Positions 1-10,171 of a stretch of 64,000 nt of DNA are shown here, in pieces. Position 1 is the stretch's first letter. Each line of letters starts with the position of its first letter. The DNA is from Hyphomicrobiaceae bacterium (GTDB lineage Bacteria > Pseudomonadota > Alphaproteobacteria > Rhizobiales > Hyphomicrobiaceae). The DNA is taken from the NCBI GenBank assembly GCA_023384095.1, contig JAHDXT010000008.1, positions 46,227 through 110,226 on the forward strand. Reading direction: 5' to 3'. The translations under genes were made by a program, and so were the position numbers. The notes under the pieces are model-generated. The model did no database searches. It saw nothing but the letters and a program-made list of their open reading frames with translations, and was not told the DNA's origin.

Positions 1-496
1 CGTGCCGGGAATTGCCGACCGTATCCACCCAGAACGGCTGCTTCACCTGCTTGCGGATCTCGTTCGACAGAGTGCGGTCGAGCAGCGAGAAGAACGGCTT
101 CGGCTGTGCGGCGGGCAGGTCCCCCGGCGGCAGAAGCTGCATGGAGAGGTTGAGCCGGCTCTTGGCCATGTCGATGAGCCGGCCGTAATCGGCTTCGTGC
201 GGGTACTCCCGGTAGACGTCGATGATCGCGGCGATGTCGCGGGCCGTCGCCTCGGACAGCCGGCGGGTCACGGCCTGCCAATGCCGCTCCATGAACACGA
301 ACGCGACCACGCTCTCGAGCAGCACGATGGGCGCGATGATGATGATCAGGGCACGGGCGTAAAGGCCCTTCGGCAGCAGTTCGCCGGCTGACGCCAGCAC
401 TCCAGTGGCAAGCCGCACTCCGGTGGCTCTCACGCGGCCCCACCAGGGCTCCAAGGTCCGGGCGGCGTTGTCGCGGGCGGCGACCATGCGTTGCAT
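1..496 (-). CDS. EnvZ-like sensor histidine kinase, N-terminal part (cut by window edge)
   Basis: Reading the minus strand from an ATG at 496 gives about 165 residues that run off the window. After a short cytoplasmic lead there is one strong hydrophobic helix near residues 43-65 (ALIIIIAPIVLLESVVAFVF). A charged segment with an R-E-Y-P-H pattern follows, typical of the periplasmic sensor part of alphaproteobacterial EnvZ/OmpR-partner kinases. The HAMP, histidine and ATPase domains would lie outside the window. It starts 21 bases after the stop of the response regulator on the same strand, so the two form a cognate pair. A second in-frame ATG lies at 487. The kinase assignment is inferred from position and the membrane segment only. 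Confidence 0.75.
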   Translation of the reverse strand, partial: MQRMVAARDNAARTLEPWWGRVRATGVRLATGVLASAGELLPKGLYARALIIIIAPIVLLESVVAFVFMERHWQAVTRRLSEATARDIAAIIDVYREYPHEADYGRLIDMAKSRLNLSMQLLPPGDLPAAQPKPFFSLLDRTLSNEIRKQVKQPFWVDTVGNSRH

Positions 497-517
497 GCCT
501 GTCTCGAGGGCGCGCGG

Positions 518-1234
518 CTAGTCGGTATAAAGGATATAGCCCTTGCTGCGCACCGTCTGCAGATACACGGGGTTCGACGGGTCCGTCTCGATCTTTCGGC
601 GCAGGCGGTTGATCTGCACGTCGATGGCGCGCTCGCTGCCCGTCGAGTCGTCGCTGGCGAGCTCGTGGCGCGCGATGGCGATCCCCGGCCGCTGCGCGAA
701 CTGGCGGAGCAGATCGCGCTCTCGCTCCGTCAGCTTGATGCTCTCCTCGCCGCGCCTCAGCTCGCCGCGTGCGATATGGAAGACGAAGTCGCCCATGCGC
801 GCCTCGTCGAGGTTGGCCTGCTGGCTCTGCCCGCGCCGGAGGATATTCTTGACGCGCAGCACCAGCTCGCGGGGCTCGAAGGGTTTCGGCAGGTAGTCGT
901 CGACGCCGGCCTCCAGACCCTCGATGCGGTGCTCGGGGTCCGCGCGCGCCGTCAGCATGCAGATCGGAACCTCGGAGGTCGATTTCAGGTAACGGGCGAG
1001 ATCGAGCCCGCTCTCGCCGGGCATCATCACGTCGAGAATGACGAGGTCGAACCTGAGCCCCCGCATGGCGGCGCGCGCCGAGCCCGCGTCGGCAGCCGGC
1101 GTGACGCGGAAGCCGTGCTCGGTCAGGTAGCGCGTCAGCAGGTCGCGAATCCGCTGATCGTCGTCGACGATGAGCACGTGCGGCGCATCGTCGGGCGGAC
1201 AATCGCGGCGCAGCGCTCCCTCCTCGGCGGTCAT
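518..1234 (-). CDS. petR: OmpR-family response regulator, PetR-like
   Basis: A 238-residue two-component regulator. The receiver domain (about 18-135) has the acidic triad D24-D26, the phospho-acceptor D68 in ILDVMMPG, T95 and K117 in the LPKPF motif. A C-terminal winged-helix domain ends in RLRRKIETDP and VRSKGYILY, as in OmpR/PhoB proteins. The ATG at 1234 is chosen because a strong ribosome-binding site (GGGAGGGG) sits 7 bases upstream; a TTG at 1255 is also in frame but lacks one. Length and the pairing with a MarR gene just upstream match PetR/PetP of Rhodobacter capsulatus. No cytochrome bc1 genes follow here, so the pet name reflects family, not demonstrated role. Confidence 0.9.
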   Translation of the reverse strand: MTAEEGALRRDCPPDDAPHVLIVDDDQRIRDLLTRYLTEHGFRVTPAADAGSARAAMRGLRFDLVILDVMMPGESGLDLARYLKSTSEVPICMLTARADPEHRIEGLEAGVDDYLPKPFEPRELVLRVKNILRRGQSQQANLDEARMGDFVFHIARGELRRGEESIKLTERERDLLRQFAQRPGIAIARHELASDDSTGSERAIDVQINRLRRKIETDPSNPVYLQTVRSKGYILYTD

Positions 1235-1268
1235 GATCGGTCCCCTCCCTGTCAACCGCCCCCGGTCT

Positions 1269-1820
1269 TCAGGCCGGGTCGTCGGGCCCGAAGATCAGCT
1301 TCTCGATGCGCGGCCGCTCAGCCTCCGCGATCATGCTGGCGAGAAAGCGGCGGGTCACCGGACCGGCTTCGGGCCCCGCGCGGGCCAGCGCGTCGGCGAC
1401 GCGCGCGATCTGCAGCGCCGCGAGCTTGTCGGCAAGCTCCGTCCCCTTGCCTGTCAGGTACAGCAGCCGCTGGCGCCGGTCCTCCGACCCTGCCTGCTGC
1501 AGGATGTAGCCTTCGTCCACGAGCTGCTTCAGCACCCGGGCCAGACTCTGCTTGGTAATCTTCAGGATATCAAGGAGGTCGGCGACCCTGAGGCCGGGAC
1601 GTCTGTTCACGAAGTGCAGAACGCGGTGGTGCGCGCGACCGAAGCCGAGCTCTGTGAGCACGGCGTCGGCCTCCCCCGTGAAGTCGCGGTAGGCGAAGAA
1701 CAGCAGCTCGACGGTCGCGATGAGGCGCTCCCGGTCGCGTGGATCGGGACGACCGTCGGCAGGGTCGACCTGTTTGGGGGGCTTCGAGCGCACCCCGGCG
1801 CCGGCATATATGTCAGTCAT
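1269..1820 (-). CDS. petP: MarR-family transcriptional regulator, PetP-like
   Basis: A 183-residue winged-helix DNA-binding protein. The core VADLLDILKITKQSLARVLKQLVDEGY forms the recognition helix and the following EDRRQRLLYLTGKG is the wing, both characteristic of MarR proteins. A disordered charged head of about 30 residues precedes it. It lies 34 bases upstream of petR on the same strand and is divergent from ilvE. In R. capsulatus the homologous pair petP-petR is co-transcribed; I infer the same here. An inverted repeat covering the start codon (1815-1827) could be an autoregulatory site. The ligand is unknown. Confidence 0.88.
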   Translation of the reverse strand: MTDIYAGAGVRSKPPKQVDPADGRPDPRDRERLIATVELLFFAYRDFTGEADAVLTELGFGRAHHRVLHFVNRRPGLRVADLLDILKITKQSLARVLKQLVDEGYILQQAGSEDRRQRLLYLTGKGTELADKLAALQIARVADALARAGPEAGPVTRRFLASMIAEAERPRIEKLIFGPDDPA

Positions 1821-1827
1821 GTTGACT
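1815..1827. promoter_or_regulatory. Inverted repeat over the petP start, possible MarR operator
   Basis: The sequence AGTCA-TGT-TGACT is a perfect 5-bp inverted repeat with a 3-bp spacer overlapping the petP start codon. MarR proteins commonly bind short palindromes in their own promoter. A TTGACT hexamer overlaps its right half and could also serve as a -35 element for the plus-strand ilvE transcript. No experimental support; the arms are short. Confidence 0.3.
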
Positions 1828-2005
1828 TATTTGGAGCCCATTGTTACCCGTGGCAAGTGCCTTCGCGCACTGGACTGCGGGTCATGACCGCTCACCACGT
1901 CTGCCGGCGCCCGGCCGCCGGGGCACGAGCGCAGCCCCGCAGCGGGATCATGACGTTTGCAGCATCGCTGATGCCGGCGGCAATTGCATCATCGAGGAGA
2001 TGGAA

Positions 2006-2899
2006 ATGGCTCCGCTCGTTCCCTATCACGACCGCGATGGATTCATCTGGCTGGATGGCAAGCTCGTGCCGTGGCGCGAGGCCAACCTGCACGTGTTGAG
2101 TCACGCCCTGCACTACGCGAGCGCGGTCTTCGAGGGCGAGCGTGCCTACGGCGGCGAGATCTTCAAGTTGACGGAGCATTCGGAGCGCCTCGTCGAGGGC
2201 GCCCGCACGTTGGACTTCGAGATCCCCTACTCGGCGGTCGAGATCGATTCCGCCTGCCGCGAGACCGTTCGGGCGAACAAGCTGGTCGACTGCTATGTGC
2301 GCCCGATCGCATGGCGCGGCAGCGAGCAGATGGGGGTCTCGGCGCAGCTCACGAAGATACACATCGCCGTCGCCGCCTGGGACTGGGGCTCCTACTTCGA
2401 CCCCAAGGAGCGCCTGCGCGGCATCCGCCTGACGCATGCGCAGTACCGGCGCCCCGACCCGCGCACGGCGCCGGCCAAAACGAAGGCCGCCGGCCTCTAC
2501 ATGATCTGCACGCTGGAGAAGCATCGCGCGGAACGTGCCGGCTATGCCGACGCCCTGATGCTCGACTGGCGCGGCCACGTCGCCGAGTGCACCGGCGCCA
2601 ACATCTTCTTCATCAAGGACGGGGTTCTCCACACGCCGACGCCGGACTGCTTCCTCGACGGGATCACGCGGCGTACGGTGATCGGGCTGGCGAAGAAGCG
2701 CGGCATGGCGGTCGAGGAGCGCACCATCCTGCCGGACGAGCTCGGCATGTTTTCCGAGTGCTTCATCGTCGGCACGGCAGCCGAGGTGACGCCGGTGCGT
2801 GAGATCGGCGAGCACCAGTACCAGCCGGGCCGCATCTGCGAGACGCTGCTCAATGATTACATGGCGGCCGTTCAGCCGCAGAAGACGGCGGCACAGTAG
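2006..2899 (+). CDS. ilvE: Branched-chain amino acid aminotransferase
   Basis: Fold-type IV PLP aminotransferase of 297 residues that transfers the amino group between glutamate and the branched-chain 2-oxoacids, the last step of Val/Ile/Leu synthesis. Diagnostic segments are VFEGERAY near the N-terminus, the PLP lysine in KTKAAGLY, ECTGANIFF, the GITRRTVI phosphate-cup stretch and GTAAEVTPV near the C-terminus. Start chosen at the second of two close ATGs (2000 and 2006) because GAGGAG ends 6 bases before 2006 but abuts 2000. It is divergent from petP. A 12-bp hairpin follows the stop. Confidence 0.95.
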   Translation: MAPLVPYHDRDGFIWLDGKLVPWREANLHVLSHALHYASAVFEGERAYGGEIFKLTEHSERLVEGARTLDFEIPYSAVEIDSACRETVRANKLVDCYVRPIAWRGSEQMGVSAQLTKIHIAVAAWDWGSYFDPKERLRGIRLTHAQYRRPDPRTAPAKTKAAGLYMICTLEKHRAERAGYADALMLDWRGHVAECTGANIFFIKDGVLHTPTPDCFLDGITRRTVIGLAKKRGMAVEERTILPDELGMFSECFIVGTAAEVTPVREIGEHQYQPGRICETLLNDYMAAVQPQKTAAQ

Positions 2900-2927
2900 G
2901 TCCGGCGCGATTCGCCCGGCGCCGGCT

Positions 2928-2958
2928 CGCGGGCCGGAATTGACGGTTCCGGCCCGCG
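2928..2958 (+). terminator. Perfect 12-bp hairpin after ilvE
   Basis: CGCGGGCCGGAA and its exact reverse complement TTCCGGCCCGCG are separated by a 7-base loop, 29 bases after the ilvE stop. There is no uridine run directly after the stem, so it may be a Rho-assisted end or an RNA-stabilising structure rather than a classical intrinsic terminator. The rest of 2959-3243 holds no gene I can support; a T6 run lies near 2993. Confidence 0.5.
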
Positions 2959-3243
2959 AACGGGTTCCTCGCTCCCCCGAGAGGGTCGATTGCTTTTTTG
3001 AGTTGTTGCACCGGAACCCGGGCATCGCCGGCTGCTCCGGGGTCGGATCGATTGCATTGAAATAAGCCGATTTTTCGCCGGTCCGGCGCAAGTGTTGCCG
3101 ATCGGTCCACACGGTCCGCTCATTTGCGGATTCAATGGAACCATCCTCCGACGACGGCGTTAGCTGTTCGGCCGCGTGCACCATGTGTCGGCGTTTGCAT
3201 GCCGTGGTCTGCATATCAGATGAACCAGATTACGGGGGATGCC

Positions 3244-3906
3244 ATGGCCGACACCGGTCAGACTGCGGTCGCATGGGAAATGCTCAGCAGCGTCGTGGTC
3301 CTGCGGGCCAAGGCGCGTGAGAGCAAGCTTCCGAAGTTGTTGTCCTCACTGCACGGCGTCGAGGTGGAGCTGGCGAGGATCATCGCCGGCTCTGAAACCG
3401 GCAACGGGCAGATCGCCGCCAACGGCAGCTCGCGCGGCAGCCGTTCGCCGGCCCTGCCTGCGCTCAACGGCCAGCACCTCGATGCGCTGGCCGAAATTCA
3501 GGGGCTCGAGTTGGAATCCGACATGGCCCTCAAGGCACGTCCCGCAAGGCGCAACGGCCCGGCTCGCGGCGACCAGCAGCTTCGCGCGCACGCCAAGAAA
3601 TACCTCGCACTCTCCCGCCAGCTCAGCGAGCTGGTCAATCACGGCGAGGCCGTGGCTTCAGGCGCGCTCGACGGCGATCCGCTCGGCGAGGACTGGGACG
3701 CCAGGTCGGACCCGATGCTGGCCGAGCAGCACGACCTGTCCTCCACCATCGCGCGGCTGAAGGCCTCGACGTTCGAAGGGCTCGTCGACAAGGCAGCCGT
3801 TCTCGACGACCTCGTCGAGGAGAACTCGGACGACCCTGTGCAGACGCTGGCCCGCTCTCTGGCCCGGGACGTCATCGCCATGGGTTCGAAGAAGCCGGTG
3901 CGCTGA
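3244..3906 (+). CDS. Conserved-looking hypothetical protein upstream of serC
   Basis: A 220-residue soluble protein that I do not recognise. It is rich in Ala, Leu and charged residues and predicted mostly helical, with an N-terminal helix (VVLRAKARESKLPKLLSSLHGVEVELARII), a linker with GNGQIAANGSSRGSRS, and two more helical stretches. It has no signal peptide, membrane segment or catalytic motif. The ATG at 3244 has GGGGGA four bases upstream; another ATG at 3220 is in frame but has a poorer site. Codon use is like its neighbours. It lies between ilvE and serC on the same strand with a 206-base gap to serC, so co-transcription is uncertain. Confidence 0.7.
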   Translation: MADTGQTAVAWEMLSSVVVLRAKARESKLPKLLSSLHGVEVELARIIAGSETGNGQIAANGSSRGSRSPALPALNGQHLDALAEIQGLELESDMALKARPARRNGPARGDQQLRAHAKKYLALSRQLSELVNHGEAVASGALDGDPLGEDWDARSDPMLAEQHDLSSTIARLKASTFEGLVDKAAVLDDLVEENSDDPVQTLARSLARDVIAMGSKKPVR

Positions 3907-4029
3907 GCTGCATTTGCCGAGCCGCCGGCCCGGATGCGCCGCAGCCTGTCCATGGCGCGGCGCTGATGCGGGTCCGCGCCGGCGTCGAGATTGTCCTCGG
4001 GCCCGCGACATCGGCGGGCTCCCTTCCCG

Positions 4030-4112
4030 ATTGACAACCGGCGCCGCATCGGCCAACACCGCTGCGGGCCACTCCTCCCCACCGAGGAGCATCTATCTGG
4101 AAGGGTAGGCAG
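4030..4112 (+). ncRNA. Candidate serC leader RNA
   Basis: The 80 bases directly before the serC start contain a compact hairpin CTCCTC-CCCACC-GAGGAG (about 4072-4089) followed by AGGGTAGGCAG next to the ATG. A cis-acting 'serC motif' has been described by comparative genomics in the 5' leaders of alphaproteobacterial serC-serA transcripts. Position, size and downstream genes fit, but I matched it by context and not with a covariance model. TTGACA at about 4032 may be a -35 box. Confidence 0.4.
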
Positions 4113-5288
4113 ATGACCGAATCGAAGAAGCCGGCCGTGAGGCCGGCGCGGCCGCATTTCTCCTCCGGCCCCTGCGCCAAGCGCCCCGCCTGGTCCCCTG
4201 AAGCACTCGCCGACGCCGTTCTCGGCCGCTCTCACAGGTCGAAGGAAGGCAAAGCGCGCATCAAGCTCGCCATCGACAAGACGCGGCGGATCCTCGGACT
4301 GCCGGACGGATACCAGTGCGGCATCGTGCCGGGCTCCGACACCGGCGCGTTCGAGATGGCGATGTGGTCGCTGCTGGGAGCGCGCGGCGTCGAGGCGCTG
4401 GCCTGGGAGAGCTTCGGCAAGGGCTGGGTCACGGACATCCTGAAGCAGCTCAGGCTCGACGACGTGCGCCTGCACGAGGCCGGCTACGGCGAGCTGCCGG
4501 ATCTCGGCAAGGTCGATTTCAGCCGCGATGTGGTCTTCACCTGGAACGGCACCACGTCCGGCGTGCGGGTGCCGGACGGGAGCTGGATCGCCGACGACCG
4601 GCAGGGCCTGACGCTCGTCGATGCCACCTCCGCCGTGTTCGCCCAGGAGATCGACTGGAGCAAGGTCGACGTCGCCACCTTCTCCTGGCAGAAGGCGCTC
4701 GGCGGAGAAGCGGCGCACGGCATGCTCGTGCTGAGCCCGCGGGCCGTCGCGCGGCTGGAAAGCTATACGCCGTCCTGGCCCCTGCCGAAGCTGTTCCGCC
4801 TGACGAAGGGCGGGCGCCTCATGAAGGAGGTGTTCGACGGCGAGACGATCAACACGCCCTCCATGCTGTGCGTCGAGGACTACCTCGACACGCTCACATG
4901 GGCGGAAGGCATCGGCGGCCTCGAGGCGTTGCAGGCGCGCGCCGACGCCAATGCACAGGCCATTTTCGACTGGGTCGAGCGCACGCCCTGGATCGCCAAT
5001 CTGGCGCGCGACCCGGCCACGCGCTCGAATACGTCGGTTTGTCTCAGCATCGTCGATCCCGCCGTGACGCGGCTCTCCGCCGACGAGCAATGGGCGTTCG
5101 CGAAAGATGTCGCAGGCGCTCTCGACAGGGAGGGCGTGGCCTACGACATCGCGGCCCATCGCGATGCGCCGCCTGGCCTCAGGATCTGGACCGGCTCGAC
5201 GGTGGAGCGTGCCGATCTCGAGGCGCTGACCCCATGGCTCGACTGGGCGTTCGCGAGATCTCGCGCCAGCCTGCCCAAAGCTGCCTGA
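4113..5288 (+). CDS. serC: Phosphoserine aminotransferase
   Basis: A 391-residue class V PLP aminotransferase converting 3-phosphohydroxypyruvate and glutamate to phosphoserine, the second step of serine synthesis. It opens with the substrate-binding [10 protein letters not shown] segment. The conserved [14 protein letters not shown] stretch and the PLP-lysine motif [14 protein letters not shown] are present. It ends with the GLRIWTG motif seen in alphaproteobacterial and archaeal-type SerC proteins. GGAAGGGTAGGCAG lies just before the ATG. serA follows on the same strand after 97 bases, the usual serC-serA arrangement. Confidence 0.95.
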   Translation: MTESKKPAVRPARPHFSSGPCAKRPAWSPEALADAVLGRSHRSKEGKARIKLAIDKTRRILGLPDGYQCGIVPGSDTGAFEMAMWSLLGARGVEALAWESFGKGWVTDILKQLRLDDVRLHEAGYGELPDLGKVDFSRDVVFTWNGTTSGVRVPDGSWIADDRQGLTLVDATSAVFAQEIDWSKVDVATFSWQKALGGEAAHGMLVLSPRAVARLESYTPSWPLPKLFRLTKGGRLMKEVFDGETINTPSMLCVEDYLDTLTWAEGIGGLEALQARADANAQAIFDWVERTPWIANLARDPATRSNTSVCLSIVDPAVTRLSADEQWAFAKDVAGALDREGVAYDIAAHRDAPPGLRIWTGSTVERADLEALTPWLDWAFARSRASLPKAA

Positions 5289-5385
5289 ACGACCCGACCG
5301 GCTTTGCGAGGAGCGCCCAGGCATCCAGTTGCGCCGGGCCATCGCGGCCGGTGCGCCACTCCGCTTTCGAGAAGGATCGGAACCA

Positions 5386-6966
5386 ATGTCCCCAAAGGTG
5401 CTCATATCCGATGAGCTGTCGCCGGCCGCCGTCGCGATCTTCAAGGAGCGCGGCATCGACGCCGAGGTGAAGGTCGGCCTCGGCAAGGACGAGCTCGAGC
5501 AGGTCATCGAGGGCTACGACGGCCTCGCCGTGCGCTCGGCGACCAAGGTCACCGCGAAGATCATCGCGGCCGCCGGCCGGCTCAAGGTGATCGGCCGCGC
5601 CGGCATCGGCGTCGACAACATCGACACCCGCGCCGCCACCGCCCGCGGCATCATCGTGATGAATACGCCCTACGGCAACTCCATCACAACCGCCGAGCAC
5701 GCCATCTCCCTGATGCTGGCGCTGGCCCGGCAGATCCCCGAGGCCGACCGCTCGACGCAGGCCGGCAAATGGGAGAAGTCGAGGTTCATGGGCGTCGAGC
5801 TCTTCGGCAAGACGCTCGGCGTGATCGGCTGCGGCAATATCGGATCGATCGTCGCGGACCGCGGCATCGGGCTCAAGATGCGCGTCATCGCCTACGACCC
5901 GTTTCTGTCCCCGGAGCGCGCCATGGAGCTCGGGGTCGAGAAGGTCGAGCTCGATGATCTGCTGCAGCGCGCCGACTTCATCACCCTCCATACGCCGTTG
6001 ACGGAGCGCACGCGCAGGATCATCGATGCGCGCGCGCTGGCGCGCATGCGGCCGACGGCGCGCATCATCAACTGCGCGCGCGGCGGACTGATCGACGAGA
6101 CGGCGCTCGCGGAGGCGCTGAGGTCGGGCCGCGTGGCGGGCGCCGCGCTCGACGTGTTCGAGGTCGAGCCGGCGCGCGAGAGCCCGCTGTTCGGCCTCGG
6201 CAACGCCGTCTGCACGCCCCACCTCGGCGCCGCCACGACCGAGGCGCAGGAGAACGTCGCGCTGCACGTCGCCGAGCAGATGTCGGACTACCTGCTCAAG
6301 GGCGCGATCTCGAACGCCGTCAACTTCCCGAGCATCACGGCCGAGGAGGCGCCGAAGCTCAAGCCCTTCATCAAGCTCGCCGAGCAGCTTGGCTCGTTTG
6401 CCGGCCAGCTCACCGAGACCAGGCTGAAGCAGGTCAAGATCGAGTACACGGGCGACGTCGCCGAGATGAATACGCGCGCCTTGACGTCTGCGATGCTGGC
6501 TGGCCTGCTCCGCCCGCTGCTCTCCGACGTCAACATGGTCTCTGCTCCCGCCATGGCCCGCGAGCGCGGGCTGATGATCGAGGAGGTCAAGCGCAGCGAG
6601 GAGGGCGCCTACCAGACCTATGTGCGCGTCACGGTCGAGACTGAGCGCGGCGAGCGCTCCGTGGCCGGGACGGTGTTCTCCGACGGCCGTCCCCGGCTCA
6701 TCCAGATCAAGGGGATCGACATGGAGGCCGAGCTCGGCGCGCACATGCTCTACATCACCAACCAGGACAAGCCGGGGTTCATCGGCAGCTTCGGCTCGCT
6801 GATGGGCGAGGCGATGGTCAACATCGCGACGCTGAACCTCGGGCGCGACCGGCCGGGCGGCGACGCCATCTGCCTCGTTGCTGTCGACGGACCCGTCTCC
6901 GACGAGATCCTGGCCAAGGTGAGGGCGCTGCCGATGGTCACGCGGGCGAACCGCCTGGCGTTCTGA
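5386..6966 (+). CDS. serA: D-3-phosphoglycerate dehydrogenase (long form with ACT domain)
   Basis: A 526-residue NAD-dependent enzyme that oxidises 3-phosphoglycerate to phosphohydroxypyruvate, the committed step of serine synthesis. The NAD-binding motif GVIGCGNIGSIVADRG and the D-isomer dehydrogenase signatures (INCARGGLIDE, catalytic region around TPHLGAATTEAQ) are clear. An intervening domain (about 320-450) and a C-terminal ACT domain (HMLYITNQDKPGFIGSFG) make it the long form found in many alphaproteobacteria and mycobacteria. AGAAGGA precedes the ATG by 9 bases. It acts directly before SerC in the pathway and probably shares its transcript. Confidence 0.96.
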   Translation: MSPKVLISDELSPAAVAIFKERGIDAEVKVGLGKDELEQVIEGYDGLAVRSATKVTAKIIAAAGRLKVIGRAGIGVDNIDTRAATARGIIVMNTPYGNSITTAEHAISLMLALARQIPEADRSTQAGKWEKSRFMGVELFGKTLGVIGCGNIGSIVADRGIGLKMRVIAYDPFLSPERAMELGVEKVELDDLLQRADFITLHTPLTERTRRIIDARALARMRPTARIINCARGGLIDETALAEALRSGRVAGAALDVFEVEPARESPLFGLGNAVCTPHLGAATTEAQENVALHVAEQMSDYLLKGAISNAVNFPSITAEEAPKLKPFIKLAEQLGSFAGQLTETRLKQVKIEYTGDVAEMNTRALTSAMLAGLLRPLLSDVNMVSAPAMARERGLMIEEVKRSEEGAYQTYVRVTVETERGERSVAGTVFSDGRPRLIQIKGIDMEAELGAHMLYITNQDKPGFIGSFGSLMGEAMVNIATLNLGRDRPGGDAICLVAVDGPVSDEILAKVRALPMVTRANRLAF

Positions 6967-7069
6967 GCACAGCCCGATCTGACCCACGGAATCGTCACAG
7001 TAGGGACATGAAGACTGCTAATCTCTCGCCGGTCGGGACAAAAAAGTGAAGCGCTGGGGGAGGGCTGTC

Positions 7070-8737
7070 ATGCGTCTCGTGATCGGTGCCGTGACGATGC
7101 TGCTGACGGCGATGCCGCTCGGCGCCGCCGAGCTGCCGGCGACCTCGAAGGTCGATGCTGTCACCGTGTTCGCCTCGGGCGCCGAGGTGCGCCGTCTCGC
7201 CCGGTTGAGGCTGGAGGCTGGCGAGCACACGGTCATCATCAGCGATTTGCCGCAGCAGGCCGTCGCCAACTCGATCCGCGTCGACGGCAAGGCCACCGGC
7301 AAGCTCGAGATCGGCGCCGTCGACAGCCGCCGCATCGTGCTGCCGCGGGCGGGCGCCGAGGCCCAGCAGAGCGAGCGGCGCCGGATCGAGGACCAGATCG
7401 AACGGCTCAAGGACGAGCGGACGGGCTTCGAGGGACGCATCGAGGCGGCCGAGAGCCAGAAGGTGTTCATCAAGGAGCTCATGGAGCTGCCGGCGCGGCC
7501 CGTGCCGGCGGCAGCCGCAGGTCAGACGGCGCGCGAGGACTGGCCGCAGGTCCTGACCCTGATCGGGACCGGCATCGCCGACGCCAATCGCGCGATCCAG
7601 GACGCCGAGGTGCGCATCCGCGAGATCGACCGGCGCATCGCCGAGCTAGAGAAAGAGCTTGCAGCCCAGGCGCCGCCGCTCGAGGAGCGCACGCAGGTGA
7701 AGATCCACCTCATCGCGCCGGCGCCGCTCGAGGCGGACCTGGTCGTGCGCTACCAGGTGCCGAACGCATCCTGGACCCCGGTCTACGATTCGCGCCTGAC
7801 GACGGGGGCCAAGAACGCCGCCCCGCAGCTCACTCTGACGCGGCGTGCCAGCATCACCCAGCGCACCGGCGAGGCCTGGCAGGACGTCGCCCTGACGCTG
7901 TCCACGACACGCCCGGCGAGCAACGTCTCCGCTCCCGACCTCAAGGTGATCACCGTCGACTTCATGCCCGAGCGCCCGCCGGTAGCTGAGGCTCCGGCCG
8001 CCGCCCGCGACATGGCGAGGCGGCGCAGCGCCGCCGAGACCTTGGCCGGGGCGCCGCCGCCGCCGGCTGGTCTGGTTGCCGCCGGTGAGCAGAAGGCGGA
8101 CGCCAGCCTGTCGGAGTTCGCTGCGACGTTCGCCGTTCCCGGCCGCGTCACCATCGAGAACACCGGCGAGATCAAGCGGGTCGTCATCGACGAGGCCCAG
8201 CTCGAGCCTACGCTCGTGGTGCGCGCGGTGCCGAAGCGCGAGGAGCGCGCTTTCCTCTACGCGAAGCTGGTGCTGCCGAAGGCGAGCGTATTCCTGCCCG
8301 GCCCGATCTCGCTGTTCCGCGATCAGACCTTCGTCGGCACCGGGCACCTGCCGCAGCTTGCCGGCGGCGATGAGCACGAGCTCGGTTTCGGCGCCGACGA
8401 CGCGGTGCGCATTCGCTATACCATCGCGGACGAGAAGCGCGGTGAAACGGGCCTGATCTCGACCTCACGGACCGACCAGCGCAACTACCGCATCACGGTC
8501 AAGAACCTGCACGAGCGGCCGATCGCGTTCACGGTGCTCGACCAGGTCCCGGCCTCGCTGAACCAGGAGATCAAGGTGGAGCTGATCGGCCGCGCGGCTC
8601 CGACGCGACGCGACGTCGACGACAAACGCGGGGTGCTGGCCTGGGAGGACAAGCTCGCCCCCGACGAGGAGCGCGTCATCGAGTTCGGCTACAGAATCAC
8701 GTGGCCCGCGGCGAAAAACATCACGTTCCGGCCCTGA
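7070..8737 (+). CDS. Exported DUF4140/DUF4139 (MuiA-type) protein
   Basis: A 555-residue protein with an N-terminal signal peptide (cleavage after PLGAA, about residue 20). A beta-rich N-terminal DUF4140 domain begins with VDAVTVFASGAEVRRLAR. A charged coiled-coil stretch follows at about 100-135. The C-terminal DUF4139 domain contains the landmark YQVPNASWTPVYDSRL and ends YRITWPAAKNITF. The family includes 'mucoidy inhibitor A' proteins; its biochemical role is not known. The ATG at 7070 is preceded 5 bases away by GGGGGAGGG; an in-frame GTG at 7046 has no such site. It sits between serA and purA on the same strand, separated from each by about 100 bases. Confidence 0.88.
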   Translation: MRLVIGAVTMLLTAMPLGAAELPATSKVDAVTVFASGAEVRRLARLRLEAGEHTVIISDLPQQAVANSIRVDGKATGKLEIGAVDSRRIVLPRAGAEAQQSERRRIEDQIERLKDERTGFEGRIEAAESQKVFIKELMELPARPVPAAAAGQTAREDWPQVLTLIGTGIADANRAIQDAEVRIREIDRRIAELEKELAAQAPPLEERTQVKIHLIAPAPLEADLVVRYQVPNASWTPVYDSRLTTGAKNAAPQLTLTRRASITQRTGEAWQDVALTLSTTRPASNVSAPDLKVITVDFMPERPPVAEAPAAARDMARRRSAAETLAGAPPPPAGLVAAGEQKADASLSEFAATFAVPGRVTIENTGEIKRVVIDEAQLEPTLVVRAVPKREERAFLYAKLVLPKASVFLPGPISLFRDQTFVGTGHLPQLAGGDEHELGFGADDAVRIRYTIADEKRGETGLISTSRTDQRNYRITVKNLHERPIAFTVLDQVPASLNQEIKVELIGRAAPTRRDVDDKRGVLAWEDKLAPDEERVIEFGYRITWPAAKNITFRP

Positions 8738-8794
8738 GTCATGGCCGCGGCATGGTGCGGCCGCTCGCCCGTTGAGCTATAGAGTCCGTCGCGG

Positions 8795-8813
8795 CCCCGG
8801 CGCTCAGCCGGGG
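8795..8813 (+). promoter_or_regulatory. Hairpin in the purA leader
   Basis: CCCCGGC-GCTCA-GCCGGGG is a perfect 7-bp stem ending 25 bases before the purA start. It could be the tail of a terminator for the upstream gene or a structure in the purA 5' leader. No other signal is obvious in the 101-base gap. Confidence 0.35.
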
Positions 8814-8838
8814 TCGAGCCGTGACATAGGGACTCGCA

Positions 8839-10131
<1,293 letters not shown>

Positions 10132-10146
10132 CCGCCGCCATGGAGC

Positions 10147-10171
10147 GGGTCAGACCCGGCGGGCCTGACCC
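10147..10171. terminator. Bidirectional hairpin between purA and GNAT gene
   Basis: GGGTCAG and CTGACCC form a 7-bp stem around an 11-base loop exactly between two convergent stop codons. The GGGTCAGACCCGGCGG core reappears near 41,812, so it is also a dispersed repeat. No uridine tract is present on either strand. Confidence 0.45.
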
